A stretch of 64,000 nt of DNA from Verrucomicrobiota bacterium (GCA_016200005.1 JACQFP010000077.1:1-64000), one strand, 5' to 3'. Positions 17,817 to 27,226 are shown, counted from the first letter of the stretch. The notes: a model not told the origin generated them from the sequence alone. Program-made: numbers and translations.

Positions 17817-18800
17817 TCATTTGGTTTCCCGCCGCGCCAGCACCGCGCCGCCCACAATGCCCGCGTCATCTCCGAGCTTGGAAGGAATGATTTCGATGCC
17901 TTTCGCCGTGCCGGAGAGCGCATAAGCTTTGGCGGTTTTCACGATGATGGCCATCATCTCGTCCTCCAATGCGTCGATGATGCCGCCGCCCAGGACAATG
18001 ATTTGCGGATTCAAAAGATTGATGACATTCGCCACGGCGATGCCCGTGTATTCAGCCGCCTTTTCGACAAGTTCTTCGACGAACTTATCGCCGCGTTTGA
18101 TGGCCTTGCGCAAATCGCCGCTTCGCAGATCATCGAGATTCGGGCCGAGCATGTCGGTCAAGACCGTCTTCTGGCCGCCGGCCACCGCCTCCTGAAGCCG
18201 GCGGAAAAGGGCGGTGCGACTGGCGAGCGCTTCGAAGCAGCCTTTGTTGCCGCAACTGCACTTCGGACCGCCTACATCCAGCACCATGTGGCCGATCTCG
18301 CCCGCGGTCTGGTTGAAACCGGCGAACGGTTTGCCATCCAAGATCAAACCGGCACCGATGCCAGTGCCGATAAAAATTCCGACCAGATGACGCGGTTTGG
18401 CCCCCAGCTCTTTTTCGAAAACGCCCAGCGTGCAGATGCTGCAATCATTTTCCAGGAAGACGGGCACGTCCAGTTGCTTCTCCAATTCCTTTTTCAGCGG
18501 CACGTCTTCCCATTTCAGATTCGGAGCGAACACGACGCGGCCGCCTTCCCGGTCCACCGCCCCGGGCGCGCCGATGCCAATGCCGCGAACCTGTTTGAGG
18601 TGCAAGTCGCATTCGTCCACCGCGTCCTGCACACAATGCGTGATGCGTTCGATGACGGCCGCGGTGCCGCGCTCCGCCTTGGTGCTCATCTTGGAACGGC
18701 CGATGCACTTGAGCGACGCCGTGAAGACACCCGCCAGAATCTTGGTGCCGCCAAAATCGACGCCCACCAGATATTCGGCTTTGTTGTTTGAGTCGGCCAT
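17817..18800 (-). CDS. ROK family sugar kinase, probably glucokinase
   Basis: 327 residues. The ATP-binding motif VGVDFGGTKILAGV lies near residue 12. GIGIGAPGAVD follows, then the sugar-binding ENDCSICTLG and EIGHMVLD. The zinc motif CSCGNKGCFEALAS, near 190, is diagnostic of ROK proteins. No helix-turn-helix domain precedes it, so it is a kinase and not a ROK repressor. Glucose phosphorylation is the commonest activity of this subgroup and would feed pgi, but other hexoses are possible. It is co-oriented with ppx (7 nt apart) and the TMK-like genes. Confidence 0.9.
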   Translation of the reverse strand: MADSNNKAEYLVGVDFGGTKILAGVFTASLKCIGRSKMSTKAERGTAAVIERITHCVQDAVDECDLHLKQVRGIGIGAPGAVDREGGRVVFAPNLKWEDVPLKKELEKQLDVPVFLENDCSICTLGVFEKELGAKPRHLVGIFIGTGIGAGLILDGKPFAGFNQTAGEIGHMVLDVGGPKCSCGNKGCFEALASRTALFRRLQEAVAGGQKTVLTDMLGPNLDDLRSGDLRKAIKRGDKFVEELVEKAAEYTGIAVANVINLLNPQIIVLGGGIIDALEDEMMAIIVKTAKAYALSGTAKGIEIIPSKLGDDAGIVGGAVLARRETK

Positions 18801-18854
18801 AAGGTTTTGCGGTCAGTGACCAACCGTCGTCCCGCCGGGTGCGCGGCCTCCCGC

Positions 18855-19610
18855 CTATTTCCGGTTCAAGACGGCCTGGATTTTTTTCCGCAACTCAACA
18901 TTCACGGCTTCCACGGAGCGGTTGCCGTCCACGATGGTAAATCCGTAAGTCGCCTGGAGTCGTTTGAACTGGGTTTCCATCAACGCCTGGTATTGCAGGA
19001 AGCTGTCGAACAAATCGCGCGACAGGCCCAGGTCCATGCCGCTTTCCCAGTAATCGAGCGCGTGGTTCTTGGCGAAATTGCGTTGCACCAGTTGTTCCGG
19101 CGAAACGCTGAGATAAAAAACCGCGTCCGGCACCAGGGCGATGCCGTAAATATTTTTCAACCACGCTTCGTCCATGCCGCGCGCCATGTCGCGTGCCATC
19201 AGCGTGTAGATGTAGCGATCGGCCAGCACCATGAAACCCGCTTTCAACGCCGGCAAAATGATGTTTTCAAGTTGGTCGGCGAAATCCGTCGCGTAAAAAA
19301 GGCTGAGCGTGGTGTGGCTCAGAATATTTCCCTCCTGCGCGCGATCCAGTTCCTCACTGACCAAGGTGGAACGTTTCAACCCCACTTGAACCGTGGCGTG
19401 ACCGCGGCCTTCGAGCCACTCGACCAGGCGGGCGATCTGAGTCGAGCGACCCGATCCGTCCGCACCCTCGACGACGATCAACTTGCCCGCCAATCGTTCC
19501 GGCGCCACGTTCGGGATGCCGTGCCCATAAAAATCGCGGCGTGAGCGCCGCGGCACCGCGATGGAGCGATTCAGGTTCGGCTGGCGACGGCTGCGAGATT
19601 TTTGCTTCAT
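18855..19610 (-). CDS. thymidylate kinase-like protein, second of a tandem pair
   Basis: 251 residues with a 35-residue basic N-terminal extension. The P-loop reads VEGADGSGRSTQ, so the usual lysine of GxxGxGKS/T is arginine. The DRY-type motif ADRYIYTLMARD and the rest of the thymidylate kinase fold are present. It overlaps the upstream paralogue by 4 nt (ATGA). The loss of the P-loop lysine suggests altered or lost catalysis, with a possible regulatory or heterodimer role. Canonical dTMP kinase converts dTMP to dTDP. Whether this pair supplies that activity, or another tmk exists elsewhere, cannot be told from the window. Confidence 0.8.
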   Translation of the reverse strand: MKQKSRSRRQPNLNRSIAVPRRSRRDFYGHGIPNVAPERLAGKLIVVEGADGSGRSTQIARLVEWLEGRGHATVQVGLKRSTLVSEELDRAQEGNILSHTTLSLFYATDFADQLENIILPALKAGFMVLADRYIYTLMARDMARGMDEAWLKNIYGIALVPDAVFYLSVSPEQLVQRNFAKNHALDYWESGMDLGLSRDLFDSFLQYQALMETQFKRLQATYGFTIVDGNRSVEAVNVELRKKIQAVLNRK

Positions 19611-20314
19611 GGCTGTGACTGGTTTAAGGCATCTTCCGGCGCCACGAACTGCGAAAGGTCAATCTTGCCCGCCACCAACTCGCGCAACTCGGATTGTTGC
19701 GCTTCGACCGGCCGATTGGCGTCGATCACCAGAAAACCAAACTCCGCGCTCATGGCGAGATATTGTTCCAGGATACGCCCCTGAAAAATGCGGAAACTTT
19801 CGTATGGATCGCTCGATAGCCGCAAATCCATTCCCGCCTCAAAATATTTCAATTCCGGCCGGCCTTCCAAAATACGTTGCAGCGCGACCTCCAACTGCGC
19901 CCGGAAGAAAAACGTCATGTCCGGTAGCGCGGCAAAATTGTAAATGCCCCGCACCCATTCCGGCGGACAACCCCGCACCGTGTCCCGGGCGAAAGCCGTG
20001 AATATGTAGCGATCACACAACACGATGTAACCCGCGCGCAAGAGCGGCACGAGTTGCCGTTCATAGCGGTCGGCAAAATCTGTTGCGTGAATCAAGCTGA
20101 ACGTCGTCGGCGTGAGCAACTCCCGCTTCTTGCCTTTGGTGGTGGCGCTTTTGACGAGCGCCGATGAATTCCATTCGCTGAAAAAAACCTTCAACCCCTG
20201 CAACTCCAGCCAGCGCTTGAGCAGATAAATTTGCGTGGACTTGCCCGAACCGTCCAGCCCTTCCACGGCGATCAGGCGGCCGGGAAAATTCAACTGAGCA
20301 AAAGTTTTTAGCAT
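19607..20314 (-). CDS. thymidylate kinase-like protein, first of a tandem pair
   Basis: 235 residues. The P-loop VEGLDGSGKSTQ is intact, DRYIFTAFARD is the TMK nucleoside-binding motif, and ATDFADRYERQLVPLLRAGYIVL aligns closely with ATDFADQLENIILPALKAGFMVL of the next gene. The two therefore arose by duplication. It opens the minus-strand operon that continues through the second TMK-like gene, the ROK kinase and ppx. The start ATG at 20314 gives MLKTFAQLNFPGRLIAVEG. The protein is longer than typical Tmk (about 210 residues), and substrate specificity is uncertain. Confidence 0.82.
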   Translation of the reverse strand: MLKTFAQLNFPGRLIAVEGLDGSGKSTQIYLLKRWLELQGLKVFFSEWNSSALVKSATTKGKKRELLTPTTFSLIHATDFADRYERQLVPLLRAGYIVLCDRYIFTAFARDTVRGCPPEWVRGIYNFAALPDMTFFFRAQLEVALQRILEGRPELKYFEAGMDLRLSSDPYESFRIFQGRILEQYLAMSAEFGFLVIDANRPVEAQQSELRELVAGKIDLSQFVAPEDALNQSQP

Positions 20315-20518
20315 CGTTCAGGGAAAGTATGCCTCGGTGTAGCGGAGAGAACAACAATTCAAATTGGCAGTAAGATCAGCGCGCGCTACTTGCATTGAGC
20401 TAGACTCTTCGTCAGCGCCACCGCCCCGAGGCTTGCAAAGCTGACGCAAATCGGCTTAGAGTCCGGTAAATCCATTAAGCGCATAACTTCAGTCAAACGT
20501 TCTTAACTTGTTCACACC

Positions 20519-22471
20519 ATGAAACAAATCCTCCCAAACCTGCTCGGCTCACTCATCATGTTCTGGATTCTCCACACTCCGTATTCAACGGCGGTCGCCC
20601 AAACCACGGCGTTCACCTATCAAGGCCGGCTGAACGACAACGGCGCGCCAGCCAATGGCCAGTACGATTTGCGGCTCGCTCTCTTTGACGCGGCCAACGA
20701 CGGCGCGCAAAAAGGCAATGCCATCACGAATATCGCGACGGGCGTCAGCAACGGCCTGTTTACCGTGACGGTCGATTTTGGCAATCAATTCTCCGGCGCG
20801 GATCGCTGGCTGGATATTGCTGTGCGCACGAATGTCGGCAGCGCGTTCACCGCGGTGGCGCCGCGTCAACTCATCACTTCCGCGCCGTATGCCATCAAGG
20901 CGGCTGGCGTGGATGCGGCAGGCATCACCGGCACGATTTCACCGGCCCTCATCGGTTCGGGTTCGTTCAGCGGCTCATTTTCTGGCAACGCCGCCGGGCT
21001 GACCAACCTTGAGGCTTCGCAATTGAGCGGCACCGTGCCGGCCTCCGCGCTGGCGAACGCTTGGAAACTTACCGGGAACTCCGGAACCATTTCGAATACA
21101 CATTTTCTGGGCACGACTGACAGCCAGCCTTTGGAATTGAAGGTGAATGCCCAACGCGTCCTGCGCTTCGAGCGCGACACGAACACTGTCGTTTTCGGTT
21201 CTCTCATTCCAAACATCATTGGCGGTTACGAAAGCAACATCGTCACCAAGGGTGTTGGCGGCGCAACGATTGCCGGCGGCGGCGGCCCTCAATGGTACGG
21301 AGCGACCCTGCCACACCAGGTCGGCGGCGCTTTCAGCACGATCGGTGGCGGCGTGGGCAATGTGGTGCTGGGAGTGGTGAGTACCATTGCGGGCGGGGAA
21401 CGGGGGTTCATTGGGTCCAACGCCTTCAACGCCTTCATCGGCGGTGGCGCCTATAATTCAACTGAAGCCTACGACGCAGCAATCCCCGGCGGCAGAGGTA
21501 ACAACATCGGCGACAGCTCCTCATCCAGCGTCATTGGCGGCGGCAGCGGCAATAGCATCGGAACGAATTCCTCATCTAGTGTGATCGGCGGCGGGAATTT
21601 CAACAGCATTTCTTATAACGCGGCAAACGCAGTCATACCCGGCGGAAACAACAACGCGGTAGGGGCTGGGGCGTTGTCATCGTTTGCCGCCGGGGCTCAG
21701 GCGAAGGTCAATCACGCCGGTACCTTTGTTTGGGCCGATCGGTCCGGAAGCGATTTCGTTTCCACCGCTGCCAATCAATTTCTGGTTCGCGCCACCGGCG
21801 GTGTTGGCATCGGTACCGCGTCGCCCGGCGCACAACTGGAAGTGCGTACGACGGCCGCCAATGCGAATGCCATCCGATTCGGTTACGCCAGCGCCGGCGC
21901 CAGCGGCAATCTTATCGCCGGTCTCGCTCGCGTTTCCATTGCCACGGATGACTTGGTCGAGCGCTTCGTCATTCGGCAAGGCTCGGGGAACGTCGGCATC
22001 GGGCTGACCGGACCGACTTACCAGTTGCAACTCAACACCGATTCCGCCGCCAAACCCAACGGCGGCTCGTGGGCCAATTCTTCCGACGCGCGACTCAAAC
22101 GCAACATCGCGCCACTGACCAACGCGCTGGAGCGGTTGAACCGGCTGCGCGGAGTGACCTTCGAGTGGGTGAACCCGGAGGACCACGCCAATCAGCACGG
22201 ACCGCAGGGCGGATTCATCGCACAGGAAGTCGAAAAGGTGTTCCCGAAATGGATCACGGAAGTGGACGGCGCGGAACACGACCGGACGCTGACGGACAAC
22301 CGCAAGATCAAAAGCCTGACATTGCCTTTTGAGTTCGATGCGCTGGTGGTGGAAGCGATCAAAGAACAGCAGGCGCAGATTCAAACGCGCGACAGGGAGA
22401 TCAACGAATTGAAGCAGCGCCTCGCCGCGCTGGAGCAAAGATTTTCCCGGCTCAAGCTCAACGTCGAATGA
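20519..22471 (+). CDS. secreted fibre-like protein with YadA-type head repeats and S74 chaperone domain
   Basis: 650 residues. A signal peptide occupies about residues 1-28 (ending TAVAQ). TFTYQGRLND-type N-terminal beta domains follow. Repeats of the form IGGGxxNxI (SVIGGGSGNSIG, SVIGGGNFNSIS, about residues 250-390) resemble trimeric autotransporter heads. The C-terminal part carries SSDARLKRNIAPL, the Ser-Asp of the peptidase S74 intramolecular chaperone domain. That domain trimerises and then cleaves itself from phage tail fibres and some bacterial surface proteins. A coiled coil (IQTRDREINELKQRLAALEQRF) ends the protein. A surface filament or adhesin role is inferred. Confidence 0.85.
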   Translation: MKQILPNLLGSLIMFWILHTPYSTAVAQTTAFTYQGRLNDNGAPANGQYDLRLALFDAANDGAQKGNAITNIATGVSNGLFTVTVDFGNQFSGADRWLDIAVRTNVGSAFTAVAPRQLITSAPYAIKAAGVDAAGITGTISPALIGSGSFSGSFSGNAAGLTNLEASQLSGTVPASALANAWKLTGNSGTISNTHFLGTTDSQPLELKVNAQRVLRFERDTNTVVFGSLIPNIIGGYESNIVTKGVGGATIAGGGGPQWYGATLPHQVGGAFSTIGGGVGNVVLGVVSTIAGGERGFIGSNAFNAFIGGGAYNSTEAYDAAIPGGRGNNIGDSSSSSVIGGGSGNSIGTNSSSSVIGGGNFNSISYNAANAVIPGGNNNAVGAGALSSFAAGAQAKVNHAGTFVWADRSGSDFVSTAANQFLVRATGGVGIGTASPGAQLEVRTTAANANAIRFGYASAGASGNLIAGLARVSIATDDLVERFVIRQGSGNVGIGLTGPTYQLQLNTDSAAKPNGGSWANSSDARLKRNIAPLTNALERLNRLRGVTFEWVNPEDHANQHGPQGGFIAQEVEKVFPKWITEVDGAEHDRTLTDNRKIKSLTLPFEFDALVVEAIKEQQAQIQTRDREINELKQRLAALEQRFSRLKLNVE

Positions 22472-22479
22472 CTTTATCT

Positions 22480-22710
22480 GCGATGCAGAAGTGCAAATTG
22501 CCGTTGAAGCTGAAGTAGCCCACGCAACCGCCAACGGCCCGCGCGTCGTGCCTTCTCGCCCCGTGGGATAGGCCACGGCTCGCACAATGGCGTCCGCCGA
22601 CGAATTATCCCACGGGGCAAGTTCGGCGATGATCTGCATGGCGCGAATCTTCGGTGCGCCGCTCACCGTGTCGGCTGGAACTGTGCGGGAGTTGCGCGCA
22701 TTTCGGTTGA
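22480..22710 (-). pseudogene. decayed trpE fragment
   Basis: On the minus strand this encodes TVSGAPKIRAMQIIAEL followed, after an insertion, by EGTTRGP. These match TVSGAPKIRAMQLIADLEGTTRGPYGG of the intact trpE 3 kb to the right. A 1-bp loss after RGP shifts the frame, and the match ends at both edges without the rest of the gene. A 63-bp palindromic element lies between the two matching parts and keeps the frame across itself. This is a relic of a partial trpE duplication or of a second anthranilate/aminodeoxychorismate synthase gene. Confidence 0.85.
22558..22618. repeat. palindromic element inside the trpE remnant
   Basis: The arms GCCCCGTGGGATA (22558-22570) and TATCCCACGGGGC (22606-22618) are perfect inverted repeats around about 35 bp. 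The element interrupts the trpE-like fragment between the codons for AEL and EGTTRG. Confidence 0.88.
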
Positions 22711-22895
22711 CCGTTGCTTTGGCGTCAGGTAGCAATCATTCGTCTCCACCATTTCTGGTTCGTTGGCCGTGAATCTCAAATCTTGGCGACATGGTTCTCG
22801 GAATCGTAATTCCACGGCCCGTTGAGCTATGAAAGATATTGTTCATTTTCTGTAAAAGTGTGCCAAGGATGCTCTTAAACAACACAAGCTGGACA

Positions 22896-25646
22896 ATGAG
22901 CATGTCGCAATTTCGCGCAGCAAAGACCCTTTTCGCCTCGAATCTTCTTCTAATGTTGGCGGTTTGCGCGCACGGTGACGGTGGTCCCGGTTATGCGCTC
23001 AGTTTCAACCCCACCAGTTCCGTTTCTGTTCCACACGACTCGGCGCTGAACGCATACCCAATCACGATTACGGCATGGATTGAGACAGTCCAGACTTTCG
23101 CGCAGGCCGGAATTGTTACCAAGGCCACGTCCCCAGGAGCTGAGGGCTGGCAGGTGGATCTTGATTTCGGAACCCTCACGGCTTTGTATCAGACGCCAAA
23201 CGGTTCGGTCGGAAGCGTTGGTTCACCCCTTGCCGCAACCGGCATAGCCGACGGAGTGTGGCACCATGTGGCTTTCACCGTGGATGCAACCGGTGGCCGC
23301 CTTTACGTGGATGGGGTGCAGCGAGATTCGCGCGCGTGGACCGGCGCGCCTGGCCCAATGTCCGCCACGACTGCCGTAACTCTGGGAAACTTCCCCAGCG
23401 GCGGCAATCTCTACGGATACGAGGGTTTTCTCGACGAAGTAACGATCTGGAACACCGCGCTCACTCAATCGCAGGTTCAATCGAACATGAGTCGCAAGCT
23501 GACTGGCAACGAGCCTGGCTTGCTGGCGTATTACCGATGCGATGAGAATGCAGGTTCCGTCCTCGGCGACAGCGCGCCCTTGGCCGGCACTAATTCGGGC
23601 ACCCTCAGTGGCAATGTGTACTTTGTGCCGTCCGACATACGGCCATTTGCTCCTTTTGTAGAAACGCTGCCTCCAAGTGGCGTTAACGGACCCACGCCGA
23701 CCTTCAACGGCATCGTGAATCCGGAAGGAACAAACACTGTGGTTTGGTTCCAATGGGGCACGACCACCAATTACGGCACCACCACCGCGCCGCAACCGGT
23801 CGGGAACGGCATCCTCAACACGAACTTCAGCCAGCCACTGACTGGCCTGTCGCCCGGCGTTTATCATTTCCGCGCGGTCGCCTCGAATTCCCTGCAGGTG
23901 GTGTCCGGCACGAACCAGACCTTCGAGAGGTTCGCGTTCTACGACGCGGGGTTCGATCTTCCGGGCACATTATCCGGCTCCGTGGAGTGGGGCGATTACG
24001 ATAACGATGGCCGTTTGGACATTCTGCTCGCGAGCGTGGGAACCAATGGAACTGCGGAAATCTGGCGAAACACCGGCACTACGTTTTCGAATATCAACGC
24101 AGGATTGGCCAGCGCTAATACCAACGGATATACTAACCTCACCTCTGCTCGCTGGGTGGATTTTGACAATGATGGCCGGCTGGACGTTTTTCTCACCGGG
24201 TTCGCGACAGCCGCTCTGTGGCGGAACACGGGAACGGGCTTTTCAAAAGCTGTAACGTTTCCCGTTATTCCGGTTGGGACAATCAGAGGCGCGTTGGGAG
24301 ATTACGATAATGACGGTCGAACCGATGTAAGAGTAGCCGCCAACGACACAAACACGCTTTGGCGGAATTCGATCGGCGGCTTCTATGTTCCCAGCCAGAC
24401 GGTTGTACCTGGTCAGGCCGTGGAGCCTATGCTATGGGGTGATTTCAACAATGACGGGCGCTTCGATTTTCTCTTTGGCGCGCAACTCTGGCGAAACATC
24501 GCCGAAGGCAACGACGCTATTTTTACCAATGTGCCTGTTCCGTGGCCTACGTTCAATGCCGGTGCCAATGCCGCTGCCTGGGGAGATTTTAACAACGACG
24601 GCTTACTCGACTTGTTGTTGATGTCGGTGGCAAATAACGGCACCAACTCGATCCAGATCTGGCAAAACACCGGCTCAGGATTTACCAAGTTTCTGGAACT
24701 GCCGGAGTTCTCCGCGTCGTCGTTGGCCTGGGGTGACTATGACGGCGATGGAAACCTGGATTTCGTCGTCACTGGAGAGCGATCCGACTATTACCAGCAC
24801 TACGTAACGGAATTGTGGCGGAACACCGGCAGCGGTTTTTCAAAAATCGACACGGGCCTGCCCGGCATTCGCGCCAGCGCCGTCGCTTGGGGAGATTACG
24901 ACAACGATGGCCGGCTTGACTTGATTCTTTCGGGCGCTACGAACAGCCTGTATGGCACCATCACACGAGTATTTCGGAACAACACCATTGCCTCGAACAC
25001 TCCGCCTGCCGCGCCGACCGGCCTGACGTTCACGGTATTGGGCGGCGAGGTCGGCTTCGCATGGAACCCTGCGACCGACGCGCAAACGCCGTCCGCCGGG
25101 CTGACTTACAACCTTCGCGTGGGCACCGCTCCCGGTGCGGGCGATGTGATGACAGCCAACGCGGCGAGCAACGGCAAACGTCGTCTCTCCGGGATGGGCA
25201 ACGTGCAGCACAACCTTTTCTTCCCGTTGCGAAACTTGCCGGTGAACCAACCGCTCTACGCCAGCGTGCAAGCCGTGGACACGTCGTTCGCCGGCTCGCC
25301 ATTTTCGGAAAAGAGTTTTGCCTTTAGCCTCGAGGTGACGCCGCCCACCGGCCCGGTTTCCGGTGACACAGATGGAGACGGCATCGTAAGCCAGGCCGAA
25401 CTGGATGCGGTGCTGGCGAATTATTGGCCTTACGCGCCCTGGCTCCAGATGACGAACGTCGCCGGACTCGGCGGAACAAACGTGACATTTTCACTGAGCA
25501 ATTCCACAGCGGGCGCATTCAGTGTTGAATATTCGACCAACGTTGTGGATTGGTATTTCCTCGGCCCGGCCATCCCGCGTTATCTTTTCACTGACACCAA
25601 TGCGCCGGCCAATCCGCAACGCTATTATCGTCTGCGTTGGCCGTAA
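22896..25646 (+). CDS. secreted LamG and FG-GAP/VCBS repeat protein
   Basis: About 916 residues. A signal peptide covers roughly the first 30 residues (LFASNLLLMLAVCAHG). The open frame begins at 22839, but ATGs at 22896 and 22902 fit a signal peptide better. A LamG/concanavalin-like domain follows with FTVDATGGRLYVDGVQ. A fibronectin-like linker leads to at least seven FG-GAP/VCBS repeats of the form WGDYDNDGRLDILL (Ca-binding DxDxDG loops). A dockerin-like DTDGDGIVSQAELD comes near the end. The last ~55 residues form a beta domain ending QRYYRLRWP, an ending shared with the giant protein at 56100-59864. It is probably extracellular, binding glycans or surfaces. Confidence 0.85.
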   Translation: MSMSQFRAAKTLFASNLLLMLAVCAHGDGGPGYALSFNPTSSVSVPHDSALNAYPITITAWIETVQTFAQAGIVTKATSPGAEGWQVDLDFGTLTALYQTPNGSVGSVGSPLAATGIADGVWHHVAFTVDATGGRLYVDGVQRDSRAWTGAPGPMSATTAVTLGNFPSGGNLYGYEGFLDEVTIWNTALTQSQVQSNMSRKLTGNEPGLLAYYRCDENAGSVLGDSAPLAGTNSGTLSGNVYFVPSDIRPFAPFVETLPPSGVNGPTPTFNGIVNPEGTNTVVWFQWGTTTNYGTTTAPQPVGNGILNTNFSQPLTGLSPGVYHFRAVASNSLQVVSGTNQTFERFAFYDAGFDLPGTLSGSVEWGDYDNDGRLDILLASVGTNGTAEIWRNTGTTFSNINAGLASANTNGYTNLTSARWVDFDNDGRLDVFLTGFATAALWRNTGTGFSKAVTFPVIPVGTIRGALGDYDNDGRTDVRVAANDTNTLWRNSIGGFYVPSQTVVPGQAVEPMLWGDFNNDGRFDFLFGAQLWRNIAEGNDAIFTNVPVPWPTFNAGANAAAWGDFNNDGLLDLLLMSVANNGTNSIQIWQNTGSGFTKFLELPEFSASSLAWGDYDGDGNLDFVVTGERSDYYQHYVTELWRNTGSGFSKIDTGLPGIRASAVAWGDYDNDGRLDLILSGATNSLYGTITRVFRNNTIASNTPPAAPTGLTFTVLGGEVGFAWNPATDAQTPSAGLTYNLRVGTAPGAGDVMTANAASNGKRRLSGMGNVQHNLFFPLRNLPVNQPLYASVQAVDTSFAGSPFSEKSFAFSLEVTPPTGPVSGDTDGDGIVSQAELDAVLANYWPYAPWLQMTNVAGLGGTNVTFSLSNSTAGAFSVEYSTNVVDWYFLGPAIPRYLFTDTNAPANPQRYYRLRWP

Positions 25647-25657
25647 CCGAAGCCTCA

Positions 25658-27226
25658 CTAGGTTTTCGCAAACGTCTCCGCCAGCGCCACGGCTTTGAGC
25701 ATGGCTTTGCTCTTGTTCACCGTTTCCTGAAATTCCGCTTCCGGTTCGGAGTCGTTCACCCAGCCGCCGCCGGCTTGCACGTAGGCTTTGCCGTCCTTGA
25801 GCAGCGCGGTGCGGATGGTGATGCACGTGTCCAGATTGCCGTTGAAGCTGAAGTAGCCCACGCAACCGCCATACGGCCCGCGCGTCGTGCCTTCGAGATC
25901 GGCGATGAGCTGCATGGCGCGGATCTTCGGCGCACCGCTCACCGTGCCCGCCGGGAACGTGGCGCGCATCAGGTCATAGGGCGTTTTGCCGGCGGAAAGT
26001 TTTCCTTCCACGCTCGACACGATGTGCATCACATGGCTGTAACGCTCAATGATCATCAGGTCGCGCACCTGCACGCTGCCGAAATCGCACACACGCCCGA
26101 TGTCGTTGCGCGCGAGGTCCACGAGCATGACGTGTTCGGCGCGTTCCTTCGGGTCGGCGAGCAGTTCCTTTTCCAGCGCAGCGTCCTCGGTCGGCGTCTT
26201 GCCGCGACGGCGCGTGCCGGCGATGGGCCGAATCTCCACCTTGTTGTCCTCGCAGCGGACATGAATTTCCGGCGACGCGCCGACGAGTGAAAAGCCGTCC
26301 AGTTCGAGCAGGAACATGTAAGGCGACGGATTCACCGAACGCGCCGCGCGGTAAACGTCCACGGGCGATGCCTTGGTTTCGACGCTGAAACGCTGTGAGC
26401 CGACGACTTGAATGATGTCGCCCGCCGTGATGAACTTCTTCGAGGCCTGAACGTTCGCGAGAAATTTGTCCTTCGGTGTGTTGGACTTGAATGGGACGGA
26501 GGGCACTTCCGCCGGCAGCGTTACGGGATGATGTTCGATTGGCTGTTCGAGCAACGAAACGAGTCGTTCGATTTCGCCAACGGCGTTTTCATAAGCGTCA
26601 GCTGCGCTGGTCGAGTCGTCGAGCACGGCGTTGACGAGGATCGTGATGGTCTGCGCCACGCGGTCGAAGATGAGCAACTGATCCGCGACGAGGAAAACCA
26701 TCGTGGGCGTCTGCAGTTCATCGTTCGGCGGGCGCGGCACGATTGGCTCAACGTCGTGAATGAATTCGTAACCGATGAAGCCGACTGCGCCGCCGGTGAA
26801 GCGTGGCAAACCGGGCACGTCCACAGGGCGAAATTTCTTCAGCGTGCGCTCGACAACTTCGAGGCCATCGCGAACGGTTTGCCCCTCACCCGGCTTCGCC
26901 ACCCTCTCCCCATCCGATGGGGAGAGGGACGGGGTGAGGGGTTGCGGTTCAACAGAAAACTTCTCCACCACCTTGCCATTCTCTCTCACCTCCACGCGTG
27001 CGCCAGTCTGTTTGATCACCGCACGCGGATTACAGCCCACAAACGAATAGCGGCCCAAGTGTTCGCCGCCTTCAACCGATTCAAAGAGAAACGATTCGCC
27101 CTGCCCCCGGATTTTTTTGTAGGCCGACAGCGGCGTTTCGATGTCAGCGAGAATGCGGCGCGTGACGGGGATGAGATTTCCCTGCGTCGCAAGTTTCAAA
27201 AATTCGTCCAGCGTCGGTGAATGCAT
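25658..27226 (-). CDS. trpE: anthranilate synthase component I
   Basis: 522 residues from the ATG at 27224-27226 (MHSPTLDEFLKLAT). A longer frame to 27343 adds an unrelated leader and overlaps the neighbouring gene. It converts chorismate plus ammonia or glutamine to anthranilate, the first step of tryptophan synthesis. Hallmarks are the N-terminal regulatory motif LIPVTRRILADIETPLSAY, SPEIHVRCEDN, RPIAGTRRRGKT, SVEGKLSAGKTPYDLMRATFPAGTVSGAPK and GNLDTCITIRT. Residues about 95-115 (LTPSLSPSDGERVAKPGEG) are encoded by a palindromic repeat element and interrupt the region between the N-terminal strands. No trpG follows it here. It converges with the LamG gene, 11 bp away. Confidence 0.94.
   Translation of the reverse strand: MHSPTLDEFLKLATQGNLIPVTRRILADIETPLSAYKKIRGQGESFLFESVEGGEHLGRYSFVGCNPRAVIKQTGARVEVRENGKVVEKFSVEPQPLTPSLSPSDGERVAKPGEGQTVRDGLEVVERTLKKFRPVDVPGLPRFTGGAVGFIGYEFIHDVEPIVPRPPNDELQTPTMVFLVADQLLIFDRVAQTITILVNAVLDDSTSAADAYENAVGEIERLVSLLEQPIEHHPVTLPAEVPSVPFKSNTPKDKFLANVQASKKFITAGDIIQVVGSQRFSVETKASPVDVYRAARSVNPSPYMFLLELDGFSLVGASPEIHVRCEDNKVEIRPIAGTRRRGKTPTEDAALEKELLADPKERAEHVMLVDLARNDIGRVCDFGSVQVRDLMIIERYSHVMHIVSSVEGKLSAGKTPYDLMRATFPAGTVSGAPKIRAMQLIADLEGTTRGPYGGCVGYFSFNGNLDTCITIRTALLKDGKAYVQAGGGWVNDSEPEAEFQETVNKSKAMLKAVALAETFAKT
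26882..26941. repeat. palindromic element inserted in frame in trpE
   Basis: The outer arms CCCCTCACCC and GGGGTGAGGG enclose the inner 27-bp core at 26902-26928, in which CCCTCTCCCCATC pairs with GATGGGGAGAGGG. The core is identical to the copA copy and near-identical to the copy at 35611. It is read through on the minus strand as SLSPSDGER. Confidence 0.92.

Noticed and set aside
21677-22735. A 352-codon minus-strand frame that begins with trpE-like sequence
   Set aside because: Only the first ~55 codons resemble TrpE; the rest is antisense to the S74 surface protein. It is treated as a trpE relic, not a gene.
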